Of a DNA stretch of 64,000 nucleotides, positions 34,533 to 42,984 are shown one piece after another. This DNA comes from Capnocytophaga cynodegmi DSM 19736. GTDB lineage: Bacteria; Bacteroidota; Bacteroidia; Flavobacteriales; Flavobacteriaceae. A model generated the notes under the pieces. It made no database searches, was not told the origin of the DNA, and saw only the letters and a list, made by a program, of their open reading frames with translations. A program made the position numbers and the translations under genes. The stretch covers positions 1-64,000 of the forward strand of contig NZ_KB900738.1 in NCBI RefSeq assembly GCF_000379185.1. Direction: 5' to 3'. Positions within the stretch are counted from its first letter, which is position 1. Every line of letters begins with the position of its first letter.

Positions 34533-36308
34533 TTATTTAATAAAGAAATTTGTCATTTTTTGAACAATAGAAGTCTGTTTATCAACACTTATCTTGTGAC
34601 TTTCTATGGTAAAGCATTTATTTTTAGCTTCAATCCAATATTTTGTTTTTTTGGTTGGATTTATCACTATTTCCTTCACAGTAGACACATTTTGGTCTAG
34701 TTCTTTATCCGATTTTAAAATAACTTCAGAAGCATTCATCACATTCCAACGAAGCTTCATTCGTGTTTCTCCTTTTGATACATCACCATAAATCAATTCA
34801 AAATCAATTATTTGAACTTTATGATGTACCGCTATTTCAATTTCTTTTTCAAGTTTTGTTTCATTATCAAAAGCGATGGCTTCAAGTTTATATTTGGTAT
34901 TTCTTGCCAAATTAATTTTGATTTCATCTCTGTTTTTGACAGTATTGCACACACCTCCAGACCATATGTACACTTTCATAGCGTTTTTAATATCCCAAGC
35001 CAAATCAACTGTTTCTCCGTATGTTATATCAAATTTATTTGGCTCAAAATCAATTATTTCAGGTCGTGGATATACATCTACTTCAATAGCCTTATGGGAA
35101 TTTTCTTTCTGACCCTCAAAATATTGAATTGGAATACAATAGAGAGAGAACAAAGTGGTTTTACTCATTTTTTTGCGAACGCCTCCACGCGAAGGAACTA
35201 TTTTTTCCGAAATTGATTCTAAATCATTATTTTTAAATGCATTAATCTCTTGTTCATTTTCTAAAAGATATACTTTTGAAGCATTTTTTACTTTCCAATT
35301 TAGCTCAATTTCATCTCCCTCAAGCACAACAATTTTGGAAGTTAGAAACTGAATCATCACTGGTCGAGGAGTATTCAACTCGAATGACAAAATCTCATTT
35401 TTAACTTTCTGATTTAGCTCTAAGAAAGAATATTCGTCAATGGGGCGAATTGTTAAATAGTTCGTATTTCTGACATAAACATCAAGAACGAACAATAAAT
35501 CCTTAATCATTGGCGATAAATTCTGTAAATCTTTGTAAATCTCAGAAGATTTCAGATTTAAGAAATCATTTTCTGAAAAAAGCAAATATTCACTTTCTTC
35601 CAATCGGTATTTTTCCCACAAATCAGGATTTTCGATAATTGCTAAAACTGACAGATATATAATTAGTTCGGAAAAATAATCAGTTACCAAAGACGATTTT
35701 TTACTCTCAAAACGTGATGGGTGTTGGTATCCTTTAAGCCCTGAAACAACCTCTTCTTGCCCTTCCATCTCTGGCACACAAACAGAGTCATAATCAATCA
35801 AACTAATATTATTATTGCTATCAATCAGTATGTTACCGTGCTGCAAATCGCCGTGAGAAATTTTATTTCTGTGAAGCGTTTTCACCATTTGCAGAAATTT
35901 TTCAGCAAAATCAAGTAATTTCTCTTTATCATAAAGATTTTCTTTAATATAATCTTTAAGAAGCTGACCATCAACCCATTCCATCCGAATTGTATCGTGT
36001 AAAACACCATTTACCAGCAATCCTTTGGGGTCATAGAAAAACTCTCCAAAATAAGGTAATTTTTTACTATTCAGATAATTAGAAATTGCCTGAAAACGCT
36101 CTTTTTCTCCGTAAGGAGTATGCCACACCCGAAAAGCCCATTTTCTACCTTGATGTTCCAATTTAAAAACCATATTAAAGCCTCCCGTATAGCAGAAAGG
36201 TTGCCCGTTTGCTTTTTTAATAGCAACAGCCCCCTGCAATTCAGGAACTTTAAGAAATTTCTCCAGATTTTTAACTGAAGTGATTATATTTTGCATATTG
36301 AAAGCCAT
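34533..36308 (-). CDS. Atypical protein kinase with three C-terminal Ig-like modules
   Basis: A 591-residue cytosolic protein with no signal peptide. Residues about 35-290 form a kinase-like domain: the catalytic loop is HGDLQHGN (152-159, Asp154, Asn159) and the metal motif is DYD (172-174) instead of DFG, followed by GLKGYQHPSRF. The N-lobe lacks an obvious glycine-rich loop and has AFRVW where VAIK would place its lysine. After residue 315 come three similar beta-sandwich modules (about 316-412, 416-495, 498-576), each opening with I.F....GE...L.W.V.NA..V. It starts 3 nt after the PP2C gene in the VWA-PP2C-kinase cassette. Known relatives are kinases of TerY-P/YegI-type triads. Confidence 0.82.
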   Translation of the reverse strand: MAFNMQNIITSVKNLEKFLKVPELQGAVAIKKANGQPFCYTGGFNMVFKLEHQGRKWAFRVWHTPYGEKERFQAISNYLNSKKLPYFGEFFYDPKGLLVNGVLHDTIRMEWVDGQLLKDYIKENLYDKEKLLDFAEKFLQMVKTLHRNKISHGDLQHGNILIDSNNNISLIDYDSVCVPEMEGQEEVVSGLKGYQHPSRFESKKSSLVTDYFSELIIYLSVLAIIENPDLWEKYRLEESEYLLFSENDFLNLKSSEIYKDLQNLSPMIKDLLFVLDVYVRNTNYLTIRPIDEYSFLELNQKVKNEILSFELNTPRPVMIQFLTSKIVVLEGDEIELNWKVKNASKVYLLENEQEINAFKNNDLESISEKIVPSRGGVRKKMSKTTLFSLYCIPIQYFEGQKENSHKAIEVDVYPRPEIIDFEPNKFDITYGETVDLAWDIKNAMKVYIWSGGVCNTVKNRDEIKINLARNTKYKLEAIAFDNETKLEKEIEIAVHHKVQIIDFELIYGDVSKGETRMKLRWNVMNASEVILKSDKELDQNVSTVKEIVINPTKKTKYWIEAKNKCFTIESHKISVDKQTSIVQKMTNFFIK

Positions 36309-36311
36309 CGC

Positions 36312-37187
36312 CTAAAACTTATCAAATACACTTAATTCTTGATTTTCTTTTTGCTTATTCGGAATCTGCTCATCAATTTTTTGTTCTTTGAAATCTCTGT
36401 TTTTCAGATTGGTAAAATGAGCTACAGAATAGCTAAACTCCTCCTGCTCATCGTTTGTAACTTCAATGATTAAAACAGTAGAGTCATCATTTTTTAGGAA
36501 ATTTTCATCTCTTTGTTCTTGAATAATTTTCAAGAAATCTTCCTGATTTTCAATATTTACTAATAAATCTACAGCACTTTTGATATCTTTTTTCATTTCT
36601 GAGATGAACCATTCCGAAAGAGCATCTGTCATAAGAAAGAAAGTTCCTTCCTTGATTTTTTCTTCAACTGAAGTATATAATTCTCCTCGCTGATTGTTTT
36701 CGGTACTTGCCAAATAATCGGGGTAGTTATCAAAAACGAAATCTCTTTTGCTGGGATATTTTAATACGTATTGAAAATCAGAACAATTCTTCGGAACAAA
36801 GAATAAAAAACTATCACCTATGAATTGTGCAATCCACTTCTTTTCGTCTTGTAAAAACTCCAAACCAATAAAGGTTGCTGCTGCGAAATCTTTTTTACTA
36901 TACTTCGTCTTTACAAACCATTTCACATTTGGCAAGTGAACAATTTCTTCAATTTTTTCTTGCCATTCTTTCTGGCATTCACTTATAAATTCCGAATTTA
37001 CTTCACAACTATCTTTCACATAGTTATCAACCAAAATTTGCGACCATATTTCGGAAAAAAAAGAAATTGATACCCCATCAGAAATTGCAAAACGATGCTT
37101 TTTCGTATCAAAAGCATAACTATCTGCACAATCTGAATAAAGCTCTGATTGCTTATTAGTTACAAATCCTTTTATGGTAAATTTCAT
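36312..37187 (-). CDS. PP2C-type serine/threonine phosphatase
   Basis: A 291-residue phosphatase of the PPM/PP2C fold, predicted to reverse phosphorylation by the neighbouring kinase. Metal-binding residues are present: SDCADSYAF near residue 20, AISDGVS near 34-40, FIGDSF near 120, LMTDALSEW near 190 and LKNDDSTVLI near 230. The last ~45 residues are a charged, probably disordered tail rich in Gln/Lys/Glu. It lies 15 nt after the VWA gene and 3 nt before the kinase gene, so the three are co-transcribed. Confidence 0.85.
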   Translation of the reverse strand: MKFTIKGFVTNKQSELYSDCADSYAFDTKKHRFAISDGVSISFFSEIWSQILVDNYVKDSCEVNSEFISECQKEWQEKIEEIVHLPNVKWFVKTKYSKKDFAAATFIGLEFLQDEKKWIAQFIGDSFLFFVPKNCSDFQYVLKYPSKRDFVFDNYPDYLASTENNQRGELYTSVEEKIKEGTFFLMTDALSEWFISEMKKDIKSAVDLLVNIENQEDFLKIIQEQRDENFLKNDDSTVLIIEVTNDEQEEFSYSVAHFTNLKNRDFKEQKIDEQIPNKQKENQELSVFDKF

Positions 37188-37202
37188 TATGAAATGTATG
37201 AA

Positions 37203-38042
37203 TTATTTGGAGCTTGAACCGAAGCTAATAAATTTGATAAAACTATCAGCACTTGCATTGGAAATAAAACCTCGAGAATTAGGACGTATGTCGAAATCAT
37301 ATCTTCTTCCTACTTCTTTATAAGCTCTTGGTACTTTACTTGAAATACTGAACAGAAATTTTGCATTTTCATCAGGTAATTCCAATGAACTTTCCTCAAA
37401 TCGACATTCTTTTCCTATTCCTAAATGAATATTGAAAACCAAAGGATTACCATCTTCCATATGCATACTCATTATCTCGTAAGCCTTGTTGGTTGTATTG
37501 CGAATATCCTCATCATCATCGTCTTTACCGGTAAAAGGAAAACCATCTGAAATATTGATAATTACAGGAGCAGGATTTTTTGGTTTCTTTTCTATCCAAG
37601 CAGTAACAAGTTGTTTTGCAAATTCAAATGCCTCTGCCATAGGAGTAAGCCCATTTTCAGGACAAGTAGGTTCGATAAAAATTGGAACCTCTTCCTCTAT
37701 CTCTATAAAGCCACCATCACCATCAGGAATATTCTTTTTAACAGCCTCAAAACGCAAAGGACTTTCAGCGAAAGAGCCTATGTAACCAGAACGAATATCA
37801 TCTACTGAAGTTCCTCCCTTGCCTCCGTAGCCTATCAAAGAAACAAACAAACGATCCTTTACCATATTACCACTGCTACATTGCAAAATCAAATCATTAA
37901 TTGTTTCATTGATTACAGAAGCCGTAAATTCAGCTTTGTTTTTATCTGCGGTAAACTCCTCTTGCATTGAGGCAGATTGGTCTATCAAAAAAATAATGAA
38001 ACCTGGTGTGGCTGAACTCCACATTGTAGTATAATTATTCAT
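37203..38042 (-). CDS. VWA-domain protein (TerY/YegL-like)
   Basis: A 279-residue cytosolic von Willebrand factor A protein, first gene of the cassette. The MIDAS metal site is complete: DQSASM (DxSxS) near residue 21, the conserved threonine in PENGLTPM near 140 and the aspartate in NISDGFPFTG near 170. This composition matches TerY-type VWA proteins, which in known systems act with a PP2C phosphatase and a kinase. No tellurite-resistance genes (terZABCDE) are in the window, so the partner is unknown. A -7 box (38070-38063) is immediately upstream. Confidence 0.85.
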   Translation of the reverse strand: MNNYTTMWSSATPGFIIFLIDQSASMQEEFTADKNKAEFTASVINETINDLILQCSSGNMVKDRLFVSLIGYGGKGGTSVDDIRSGYIGSFAESPLRFEAVKKNIPDGDGGFIEIEEEVPIFIEPTCPENGLTPMAEAFEFAKQLVTAWIEKKPKNPAPVIINISDGFPFTGKDDDDEDIRNTTNKAYEIMSMHMEDGNPLVFNIHLGIGKECRFEESSLELPDENAKFLFSISSKVPRAYKEVGRRYDFDIRPNSRGFISNASADSFIKFISFGSSSK

Positions 38043-38062
38043 AATCTTCTTTTAAAATACCA

Positions 38063-38070
38063 CAAAGGTA
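38063..38070 (-). promoter_or_regulatory. VWA-PP2C-kinase cassette -7 promoter element
   Basis: TACCTTTG on the minus strand, matching TAnnTTTG, 21 nt from the VWA start codon. No -33 TTTG at standard spacing. A very short 5' leader is implied. Confidence 0.5.
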
Positions 38071-38125
38071 GAAATATTTTTTGAAATATCATCTTATTTT
38101 ATTTTTTAATTCACTTTCAAGTATA

Positions 38126-38133
38126 TATCTTTG
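38126..38133 (+). promoter_or_regulatory. DUF4476 gene -7 promoter element
   Basis: TATCTTTG (TAnnTTTG) divergent from the cassette promoter; about 108 nt of leader before the ATG at 38241. No good -33. Confidence 0.45.
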
Positions 38134-38240
38134 TCAAAAATGTTAAACGATAAAGAAAAAGATTTTTGTAAAAAATAATAAAATCACAGGATTTGGCATA
38201 GATTTAGATACTTCTTAAATAAACCAAAAAGAACATTTTT

Positions 38241-39032
38241 ATGCAAAAATTAAGTTTACTTCTATTATTGTTGTTTACCACTATTTTCGGGAATGCTCAG
38301 GAAATAGGTAGTGCAGGACGTTGGTTGAAAAATGAAAACCGAAGAGATGTAGCCATCGAACACGAACTAAATAAAAATCACGCCTATCGGTGGGAAATGA
38401 ATTATGATGCTGGTTACGCCGAAGTTTTCATTCGCATACCTGAGATGGGACGTTTTACCATCAGTTTGGGAGAACAAGAGATTTCCAGCAGTACAGGAAT
38501 GTTTCGTTTTTTTGATGTGTATGCCAAAAATCAGGAACTTAACATTTGGTACGGACGTAGGCTAATATATCGTGTTACAATAACTCCACGTAATAACACG
38601 CGTTTGGTATTGGACTTTTTCTCTCAAAGAGGATTGTTCCTTCTGGAGGAAATAGACCTTACTAATGTACAAGAAGTATATTATGGCAGAAGATGGAATG
38701 ATGTCTGGAATAATGCTTACGGAATGAGAAATATGATGAGTAACAATAATTTCCATTCTTTCTTAAAAATGTTTGAAGACCAATCATTTGATGATGATAA
38801 GCTAAAATTCTTCAGAATGCAGAAAAATACTACGTCTTTTACTTCAAAACAAATTGCTGATATGATGGAATGTTTAAGTTTTGATAGCAATAAACTGACT
38901 TTAGCTAAAGAAGCATTTCACAATGTGGTTGACCCTGAAAATTACTACAAATTACACGAAAACTTTTCTTTCAGAAGTACAGCTAACGAATTTACTGATT
39001 TTTTGACACAACAAAATAACAACCAAAGATAG
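38241..39032 (+). CDS. Secreted DUF4476 protein
   Basis: A 263-residue exported protein. Signal peptide about residues 1-19 (LSLLLLLLFTTIFGNA, cleavage before QEIGS). A beta-rich first half (about 30-135) is followed by the helical DUF4476 domain (about 160-250), with the repeated F..F.M.KN..SFTSKQIADMMECLSFDSNKL pattern. The function is unknown; relatives occur mostly in Bacteroidota, often as secreted proteins. Single-gene unit. Confidence 0.82.
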   Translation: MQKLSLLLLLLFTTIFGNAQEIGSAGRWLKNENRRDVAIEHELNKNHAYRWEMNYDAGYAEVFIRIPEMGRFTISLGEQEISSSTGMFRFFDVYAKNQELNIWYGRRLIYRVTITPRNNTRLVLDFFSQRGLFLLEEIDLTNVQEVYYGRRWNDVWNNAYGMRNMMSNNNFHSFLKMFEDQSFDDDKLKFFRMQKNTTSFTSKQIADMMECLSFDSNKLTLAKEAFHNVVDPENYYKLHENFSFRSTANEFTDFLTQQNNNQR

Positions 39033-39125
39033 AACAAAAAATAAGCTTCCTAACCTTATTACTGATAAGCAAAAAACGATAAGGTTAGGTTTTTATTTTT
39101 TGAATTTCACGTTTTTTGTTAATTT

Positions 39126-39156
39126 TTTGCGTACTTAAAAAATTTTATTACATTTG
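39126..39156 (+). promoter_or_regulatory. sufE operon promoter
   Basis: -33 TTTG (39126-39129), 19-nt spacer, -7 TACATTTG (39149-39156), followed by CCC. Spacer and flanks closely resemble the trp promoter at 19559-19589. Confidence 0.75.
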
Positions 39157-39172
39157 CCCACAAATTTTTAAT

Positions 39173-39595
39173 ATGTCAATTCAACAAATTCAGAATGAAA
39201 TTGTAGAAGAATTTTCCTTCTTTGATGATTGGATGCAACGATATGAGTATCTGATTGAACTTGGAAAATCCTTACCTTTGATTGATGATACTTATAAAAC
39301 CGATGATTACACAATCAAAGGTTGCCAAAGCAAAGTTTGGTTATTTGCTAACTTGCAGGACGGAAAAGTAGTGTACACAGCTGATAGTGATGCTATTATC
39401 ACAAAAGGAATTATAGCGTTGCTTATCCGTGTTTTTTCAAACCAAAAACCAGAAGACATTGTAAAGGCAAACACTGCTTTTATTGACCAAATAGGATTAA
39501 AAGAGCATCTTTCGCCCACACGTGCCAATGGTTTGGTAAGTATGATTGAGCAAATGAAGCAATATGCTCTTGTTTATCAACTAAAAGAATCTTAA
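39173..39595 (+). CDS. sufE: Cysteine desulfuration protein SufE
   Basis: SufE accepts sulfane sulfur from the cysteine desulfurase SufS for Fe-S assembly. I start at ATG 39173 (140 residues, MSIQQIQNEIVEEF), since an upstream TTG at 39116 lies before the promoter. The acceptor cysteine is in IKGCQSKVWL near residue 51. The family core FDDWMQRYEYLIELGKSLP and the late block LSPTRANGLVSMIEQMK are present. First gene of sufE-DUF59-DUF2480; SufBCDS are not in the window. Confidence 0.94.
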   Translation: MSIQQIQNEIVEEFSFFDDWMQRYEYLIELGKSLPLIDDTYKTDDYTIKGCQSKVWLFANLQDGKVVYTADSDAIITKGIIALLIRVFSNQKPEDIVKANTAFIDQIGLKEHLSPTRANGLVSMIEQMKQYALVYQLKES

Positions 39596-39601
39596 AAAAA
39601 T

Positions 39602-39925
39602 ATGTCAAATACCATTGATACAGAAGCCTTAGGAGAAAAAATTGTTGAAACATTGAAAACAATTTATGACCCAGAAATTCCTGTTGACATCTATGAATTA
39701 GGACTTATTTATGACGTGTTCGTAAATGAAAATTTTGATGTAAAAATCTTGATGACGCTTACTACACCTAACTGCCCTGTAGCAGAAATCTTACCAGTGG
39801 AAGTTCAGGAAAAAGTCAAAAGCATTGACCAAATCAATGATGTGGAAGTAGAAATCACATTCGATCCACCTTGGCATCAGGATATGATGAGTGAAGTGGC
39901 TAAGTTAGAGTTAGGATTTTTATAA
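39602..39925 (+). CDS. DUF59 / MIP18-family Fe-S assembly protein (SufT-like)
   Basis: A 107-residue protein of the DUF59 family involved in Fe-S cluster maturation. It shows the family core TIYDPEIPVDIYELGLIY and TTPNCPVAEILPVEV with its conserved cysteine, then ITFDPPWHQDMMSEVAKLELG. It lies 6 nt downstream of sufE, supporting a role in cluster assembly. Confidence 0.9.
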   Translation: MSNTIDTEALGEKIVETLKTIYDPEIPVDIYELGLIYDVFVNENFDVKILMTLTTPNCPVAEILPVEVQEKVKSIDQINDVEVEITFDPPWHQDMMSEVAKLELGFL

Positions 39926-39937
39926 ATATTATTTTCT

Positions 39938-40447
39938 TTGACTGACGAGATTATAAATAGAGTTTCCAAAAGTCCGTTGGAAGTTTTTGATTTGGAAGAC
40001 TTTTATCCAACAGAAAAACGTGTGTTATTCGACTTGAAAGATTTTCTTTTTGAAGGACTTATCCTGAGAGAAAAAGACTTCAGAGAGCAGTTAGAAAATC
40101 ACCCTTGGACTGATTATGACAATTGTTTTGTAGCAATTGACAACTCTGCCGACGCGATTATTCCTGCGTGGGCTTTCATACTCGTAACTTCAAAATTGCA
40201 GCCTTACGCCAAAAAAATAGTACAAGGAAGCCTGAAAGATTTAGAAAATTCTATTTTTCAAGAAATTGTTTCTCAGATAGATTTTTCGATTTTCGAAGGA
40301 AAACCTGTAATAATCAAAGGATGTTCAAAAAAATCAATTCCTGAAAGTGCTTATGTTGCAGCTTTGCAAAAAATTCAACCTGTTGCAAAAAGTATAATGT
40401 ATGGAGAGGCTTGTTCAACAGTGCCTATTTTCAAAAAAAGTAAATAA
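39938..40447 (+). CDS. DUF2480 family protein
   Basis: A 169-residue soluble protein of a Bacteroidota-restricted family. The start is TTG (39938), 12 nt after the DUF59 gene; no ATG gives an alternative. Features: a conserved central block YDNCFVAIDNSADAIIPAWAF and KGCSKKSIPESAY near the C-terminus, holding a conserved-looking cysteine. Its fixed place after sufE and DUF59 suggests a role in Fe-S biogenesis, which is inference. Confidence 0.8.
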   Translation: MTDEIINRVSKSPLEVFDLEDFYPTEKRVLFDLKDFLFEGLILREKDFREQLENHPWTDYDNCFVAIDNSADAIIPAWAFILVTSKLQPYAKKIVQGSLKDLENSIFQEIVSQIDFSIFEGKPVIIKGCSKKSIPESAYVAALQKIQPVAKSIMYGEACSTVPIFKKSK

Positions 40448-40474
40448 ACTAAATTAATTTAAATATTTTAACAG

Positions 40475-41344
40475 ATGAAAAAAATTTTATTATCAGTTTT
40501 ATTTTTATCTTCATTGAGCGGCTTTGCTCAAGAAATGACAGAACCCACATCAAATTGGACACGTGGTGGGAATGTATCGTTAATGTTCAGCCAAGCTGCT
40601 TTCAACAATGAGTGGCAAGGCGGAGGAACTAATAACGTTGCAGCAAACTTAGCCGTTAGTTATGCTTTCAATTACAAAAAAGATAGCTGGACTTGGGACA
40701 ACAACCTTTTCGTTGATTACGGAATTACAAAATTAAAAGGTGATGAGTACACTAGAAAAACTACAGACCGTTTGGAATTCAATTCAGTTTTAGGAAAACA
40801 AGCTTCTGAAACTTGGTTTTATTCACTTTTATTCAATTTCAAAACACAATTTGATAAAGGATACAACTACGGAAAAACAGACAGAAAGCTTATTAGCAAG
40901 TTCTTCTCTCCTGCTTTCATTCAAGTAGGTCCAGGTATGTTATGGAAAAAAAGCGATAACTTGAAAGTAAATATCGCTCCACTTACATCAAAATTTGTTT
41001 TTGTTAACAAAGATTTCACGACTCCAGGAAATGCAATCTATAAAAAAGATTACTACGGAGTGAAAGACAACAAAACTTTCCGTTATGAAATGGGTCTTTC
41101 ATTGGCTGGTTATGCAAAATTCAATTTGATGGAAAATGTTTCAATGGAGAATATTTTGACATTGTATAGCAACTATTTAGAAAAACCACAAAATGTTGAT
41201 ATTGATTACACAGCAAATGTGGCTATGGCAATCAACAAATATTTATCAGCAAACTTCACGTTCCAAGCTATCTATGATGATAATGCTGCTAAAGGATTCC
41301 AAATCCGTGAAGTATTAGGTTTAGGATTAACTTATAAACTATAA
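40475..41344 (+). CDS. DUF3078 family outer-membrane-like protein
   Basis: A 289-residue exported protein. Signal peptide about 1-18 (MKKILLSVLFLSSLSGFA). The rest alternates amphipathic beta strands (for example NLAVSYAFNYKKDSWTWDN, YSLLFNFKTQFDKGYN) and ends in the aromatic/hydrophobic REVLGLGLTYKL, as for an outer-membrane beta-barrel. The early block WTRGGNVSLMFSQAAFNNEW is typical of DUF3078. The substrate or function is not known. Last before a strong terminator. Confidence 0.82.
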   Translation: MKKILLSVLFLSSLSGFAQEMTEPTSNWTRGGNVSLMFSQAAFNNEWQGGGTNNVAANLAVSYAFNYKKDSWTWDNNLFVDYGITKLKGDEYTRKTTDRLEFNSVLGKQASETWFYSLLFNFKTQFDKGYNYGKTDRKLISKFFSPAFIQVGPGMLWKKSDNLKVNIAPLTSKFVFVNKDFTTPGNAIYKKDYYGVKDNKTFRYEMGLSLAGYAKFNLMENVSMENILTLYSNYLEKPQNVDIDYTANVAMAINKYLSANFTFQAIYDDNAAKGFQIREVLGLGLTYKL

Positions 41345-41363
41345 TACGAATTCATCACTCGTA

Positions 41364-41402
41364 AAAAAGCTCAAAACTTTATAAAGTTTTGAGCTTTTTT
41401 AT
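41364..41402 (+). terminator. Terminator after the DUF3078 gene
   Basis: AAAAAGCTCAAAACTT (41364-41379), loop TATA, AAGTTTTGAGCTTTTT, then further T. A near-perfect 16-bp stem. Confidence 0.9.
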
Positions 41403-41433
41403 TACATCCATTTAGTGAGTTTTTCAAAAAAAC

Positions 41434-41464
41434 TTTGATTAGTCTGATTTTTATTTTACCTTTG
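41434..41464 (+). promoter_or_regulatory. M20 dipeptidase promoter
   Basis: -33 TTTG (41434-41437), 19-nt spacer, -7 TACCTTTG (41457-41464), 26 nt before the ATG at 41490. Confidence 0.75.
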
Positions 41465-41489
41465 GGAAATTATTTTCATCTCAAATTTT

Positions 41490-42872
41490 ATGGATTCAGT
41501 AAAAAATTATATCGAAGAAAACAAAGAAAGGTTCATTTCAGAACTTATCGACTTGCTAAAACTTCCATCAATAAGTGCCGATTCAGCTTATTCACAAGAT
41601 GTTATAAATACAGCTGAAGCAGTAAAGAAAGCATTATCTGAAGCGGGTTGTGACGTAACTGAAATCTGTGAAACTCCTGGATATCCAATTGTTTACGGAG
41701 AAAAAATCATCGACCCAAAATTGCCTACTGTACTAGTATATGGGCATTATGACGTGCAACCTGCCGACCCACTTGATTTGTGGCATTCCGACCCATTCGA
41801 ACCCGTTATAAAAACCACAGAGAAACACCCACAAGGAGCTATCTTCGCACGAGGAGCTTGTGATGATAAGGGACAAATGTATATGCACGTAAAAGCTCTG
41901 GAGTATATGGTAAAAACCAATAATCTACCTTGTAATGTGAAGTTTATGATTGAAGGCGAAGAGGAAGTTGGTTCAGAAAGCTTAGGTTGGTTTGTGAAAA
42001 GAAATCACGAAAAGCTTAAAAATGATATCATTTTAATTTCAGACACAGGAATGATTGCTAACGACACGCCCTCCATAACTACGGGACTTCGTGGAATTAG
42101 CTACGTTGAAGTAGAAGTTACAGGTCCTAATCGTGATTTACATTCAGGACTTTACGGAGGAGCAGTAGCAAATCCCATCAATATTTTAACTAAAATGATA
42201 GCTTCTCTGCACGATAAAAACAACAAAGTTACAGTTCCTGGTTTTTATGACAAAGTAGAAGAACTTACTCAAGAAGAACGCAACGAAATGGCAAAAGCTC
42301 CATTTTCACTAGAAAATTACAAAAAAGCCTTGGATATCGCAGATGTTTACGGAGAAGCAGGGTACTCAACCAATGAACGTAACTCAATTCGCCCAACCTT
42401 AGATGTTAATGGAATTTGGGGTGGCTACACAGGAGAAGGTGCAAAAACTGTAATTCCGAGCAAAGCTTTTGCAAAAATATCAATGCGTTTAGTCCCCAAT
42501 CAAGACTGGGAAGAAATTACGGAACTTTTTAAAAAACATTTTGAAAGTATCGCTCCAACAGGAGTAAAAGTAACTGTTAAACCTCATCACGGAGGACAAG
42601 GTTATGTAACCCCTACAAATTCTGCAGGATATAAGGCTGCAGCAAGAGCTTATAAACAGAGTTTCGGGAAAGCCCCAATTCCTGTGCGTTCGGGAGGAAG
42701 TATCCCAATTGTAGCTCTTTTTGAAAAAGAATTAGGAAGCAAGTCAATCCTAATGGGATTTGGTTTGGATAGCGATGCTATTCACTCACCTAATGAACAT
42801 TTCGGAGTTTTCAATTTCTTGAAAGGAATCGAAACTATTCCGTGGTTTTATCATTATTTTGCTAATAAATAG
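41490..42872 (+). CDS. M20-family dipeptidase
   Basis: A 460-residue zinc dipeptidase or carboxypeptidase of the M20 (PepV/CNDP-like) family, predicted cytosolic as no signal peptide is seen. Metal and catalytic residues are recognisable: GHYDVQPADP (His and Asp), ARGACDDKGQ (bridging Asp), EGEEEVGS (catalytic Glu and ligand), SDTGM and a late PNEHFG histidine. The lid dimerisation domain occupies about residues 205-360. The preferred dipeptides cannot be told. Confidence 0.92.
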   Translation: MDSVKNYIEENKERFISELIDLLKLPSISADSAYSQDVINTAEAVKKALSEAGCDVTEICETPGYPIVYGEKIIDPKLPTVLVYGHYDVQPADPLDLWHSDPFEPVIKTTEKHPQGAIFARGACDDKGQMYMHVKALEYMVKTNNLPCNVKFMIEGEEEVGSESLGWFVKRNHEKLKNDIILISDTGMIANDTPSITTGLRGISYVEVEVTGPNRDLHSGLYGGAVANPINILTKMIASLHDKNNKVTVPGFYDKVEELTQEERNEMAKAPFSLENYKKALDIADVYGEAGYSTNERNSIRPTLDVNGIWGGYTGEGAKTVIPSKAFAKISMRLVPNQDWEEITELFKKHFESIAPTGVKVTVKPHHGGQGYVTPTNSAGYKAAARAYKQSFGKAPIPVRSGGSIPIVALFEKELGSKSILMGFGLDSDAIHSPNEHFGVFNFLKGIETIPWFYHYFANK

Positions 42873-42984
42873 TTTTATAACAAGTCAAGACATTTTTTGG
42901 ATTAATATTATTTCGGACATCTTTTCTTTTTGGGAGAAGATGTCTGATTTATTAATTTTACAGCTAACACGTTTTACCATAAAG

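Noticed and set aside
34533-38042. Tellurite-resistance (ter) locus
   Set aside because: The VWA-PP2C-kinase trio resembles ter-associated triads, but none of terZ, A, B, C, D or E is present, so resistance is not claimed.
42916-42945. Terminator between the M20 gene and dprA
   Set aside because: GACATCTT/AAGATGTC pair well, but neither strand has a T run next to the stem, so termination is not supported; it may be a mere hairpin.
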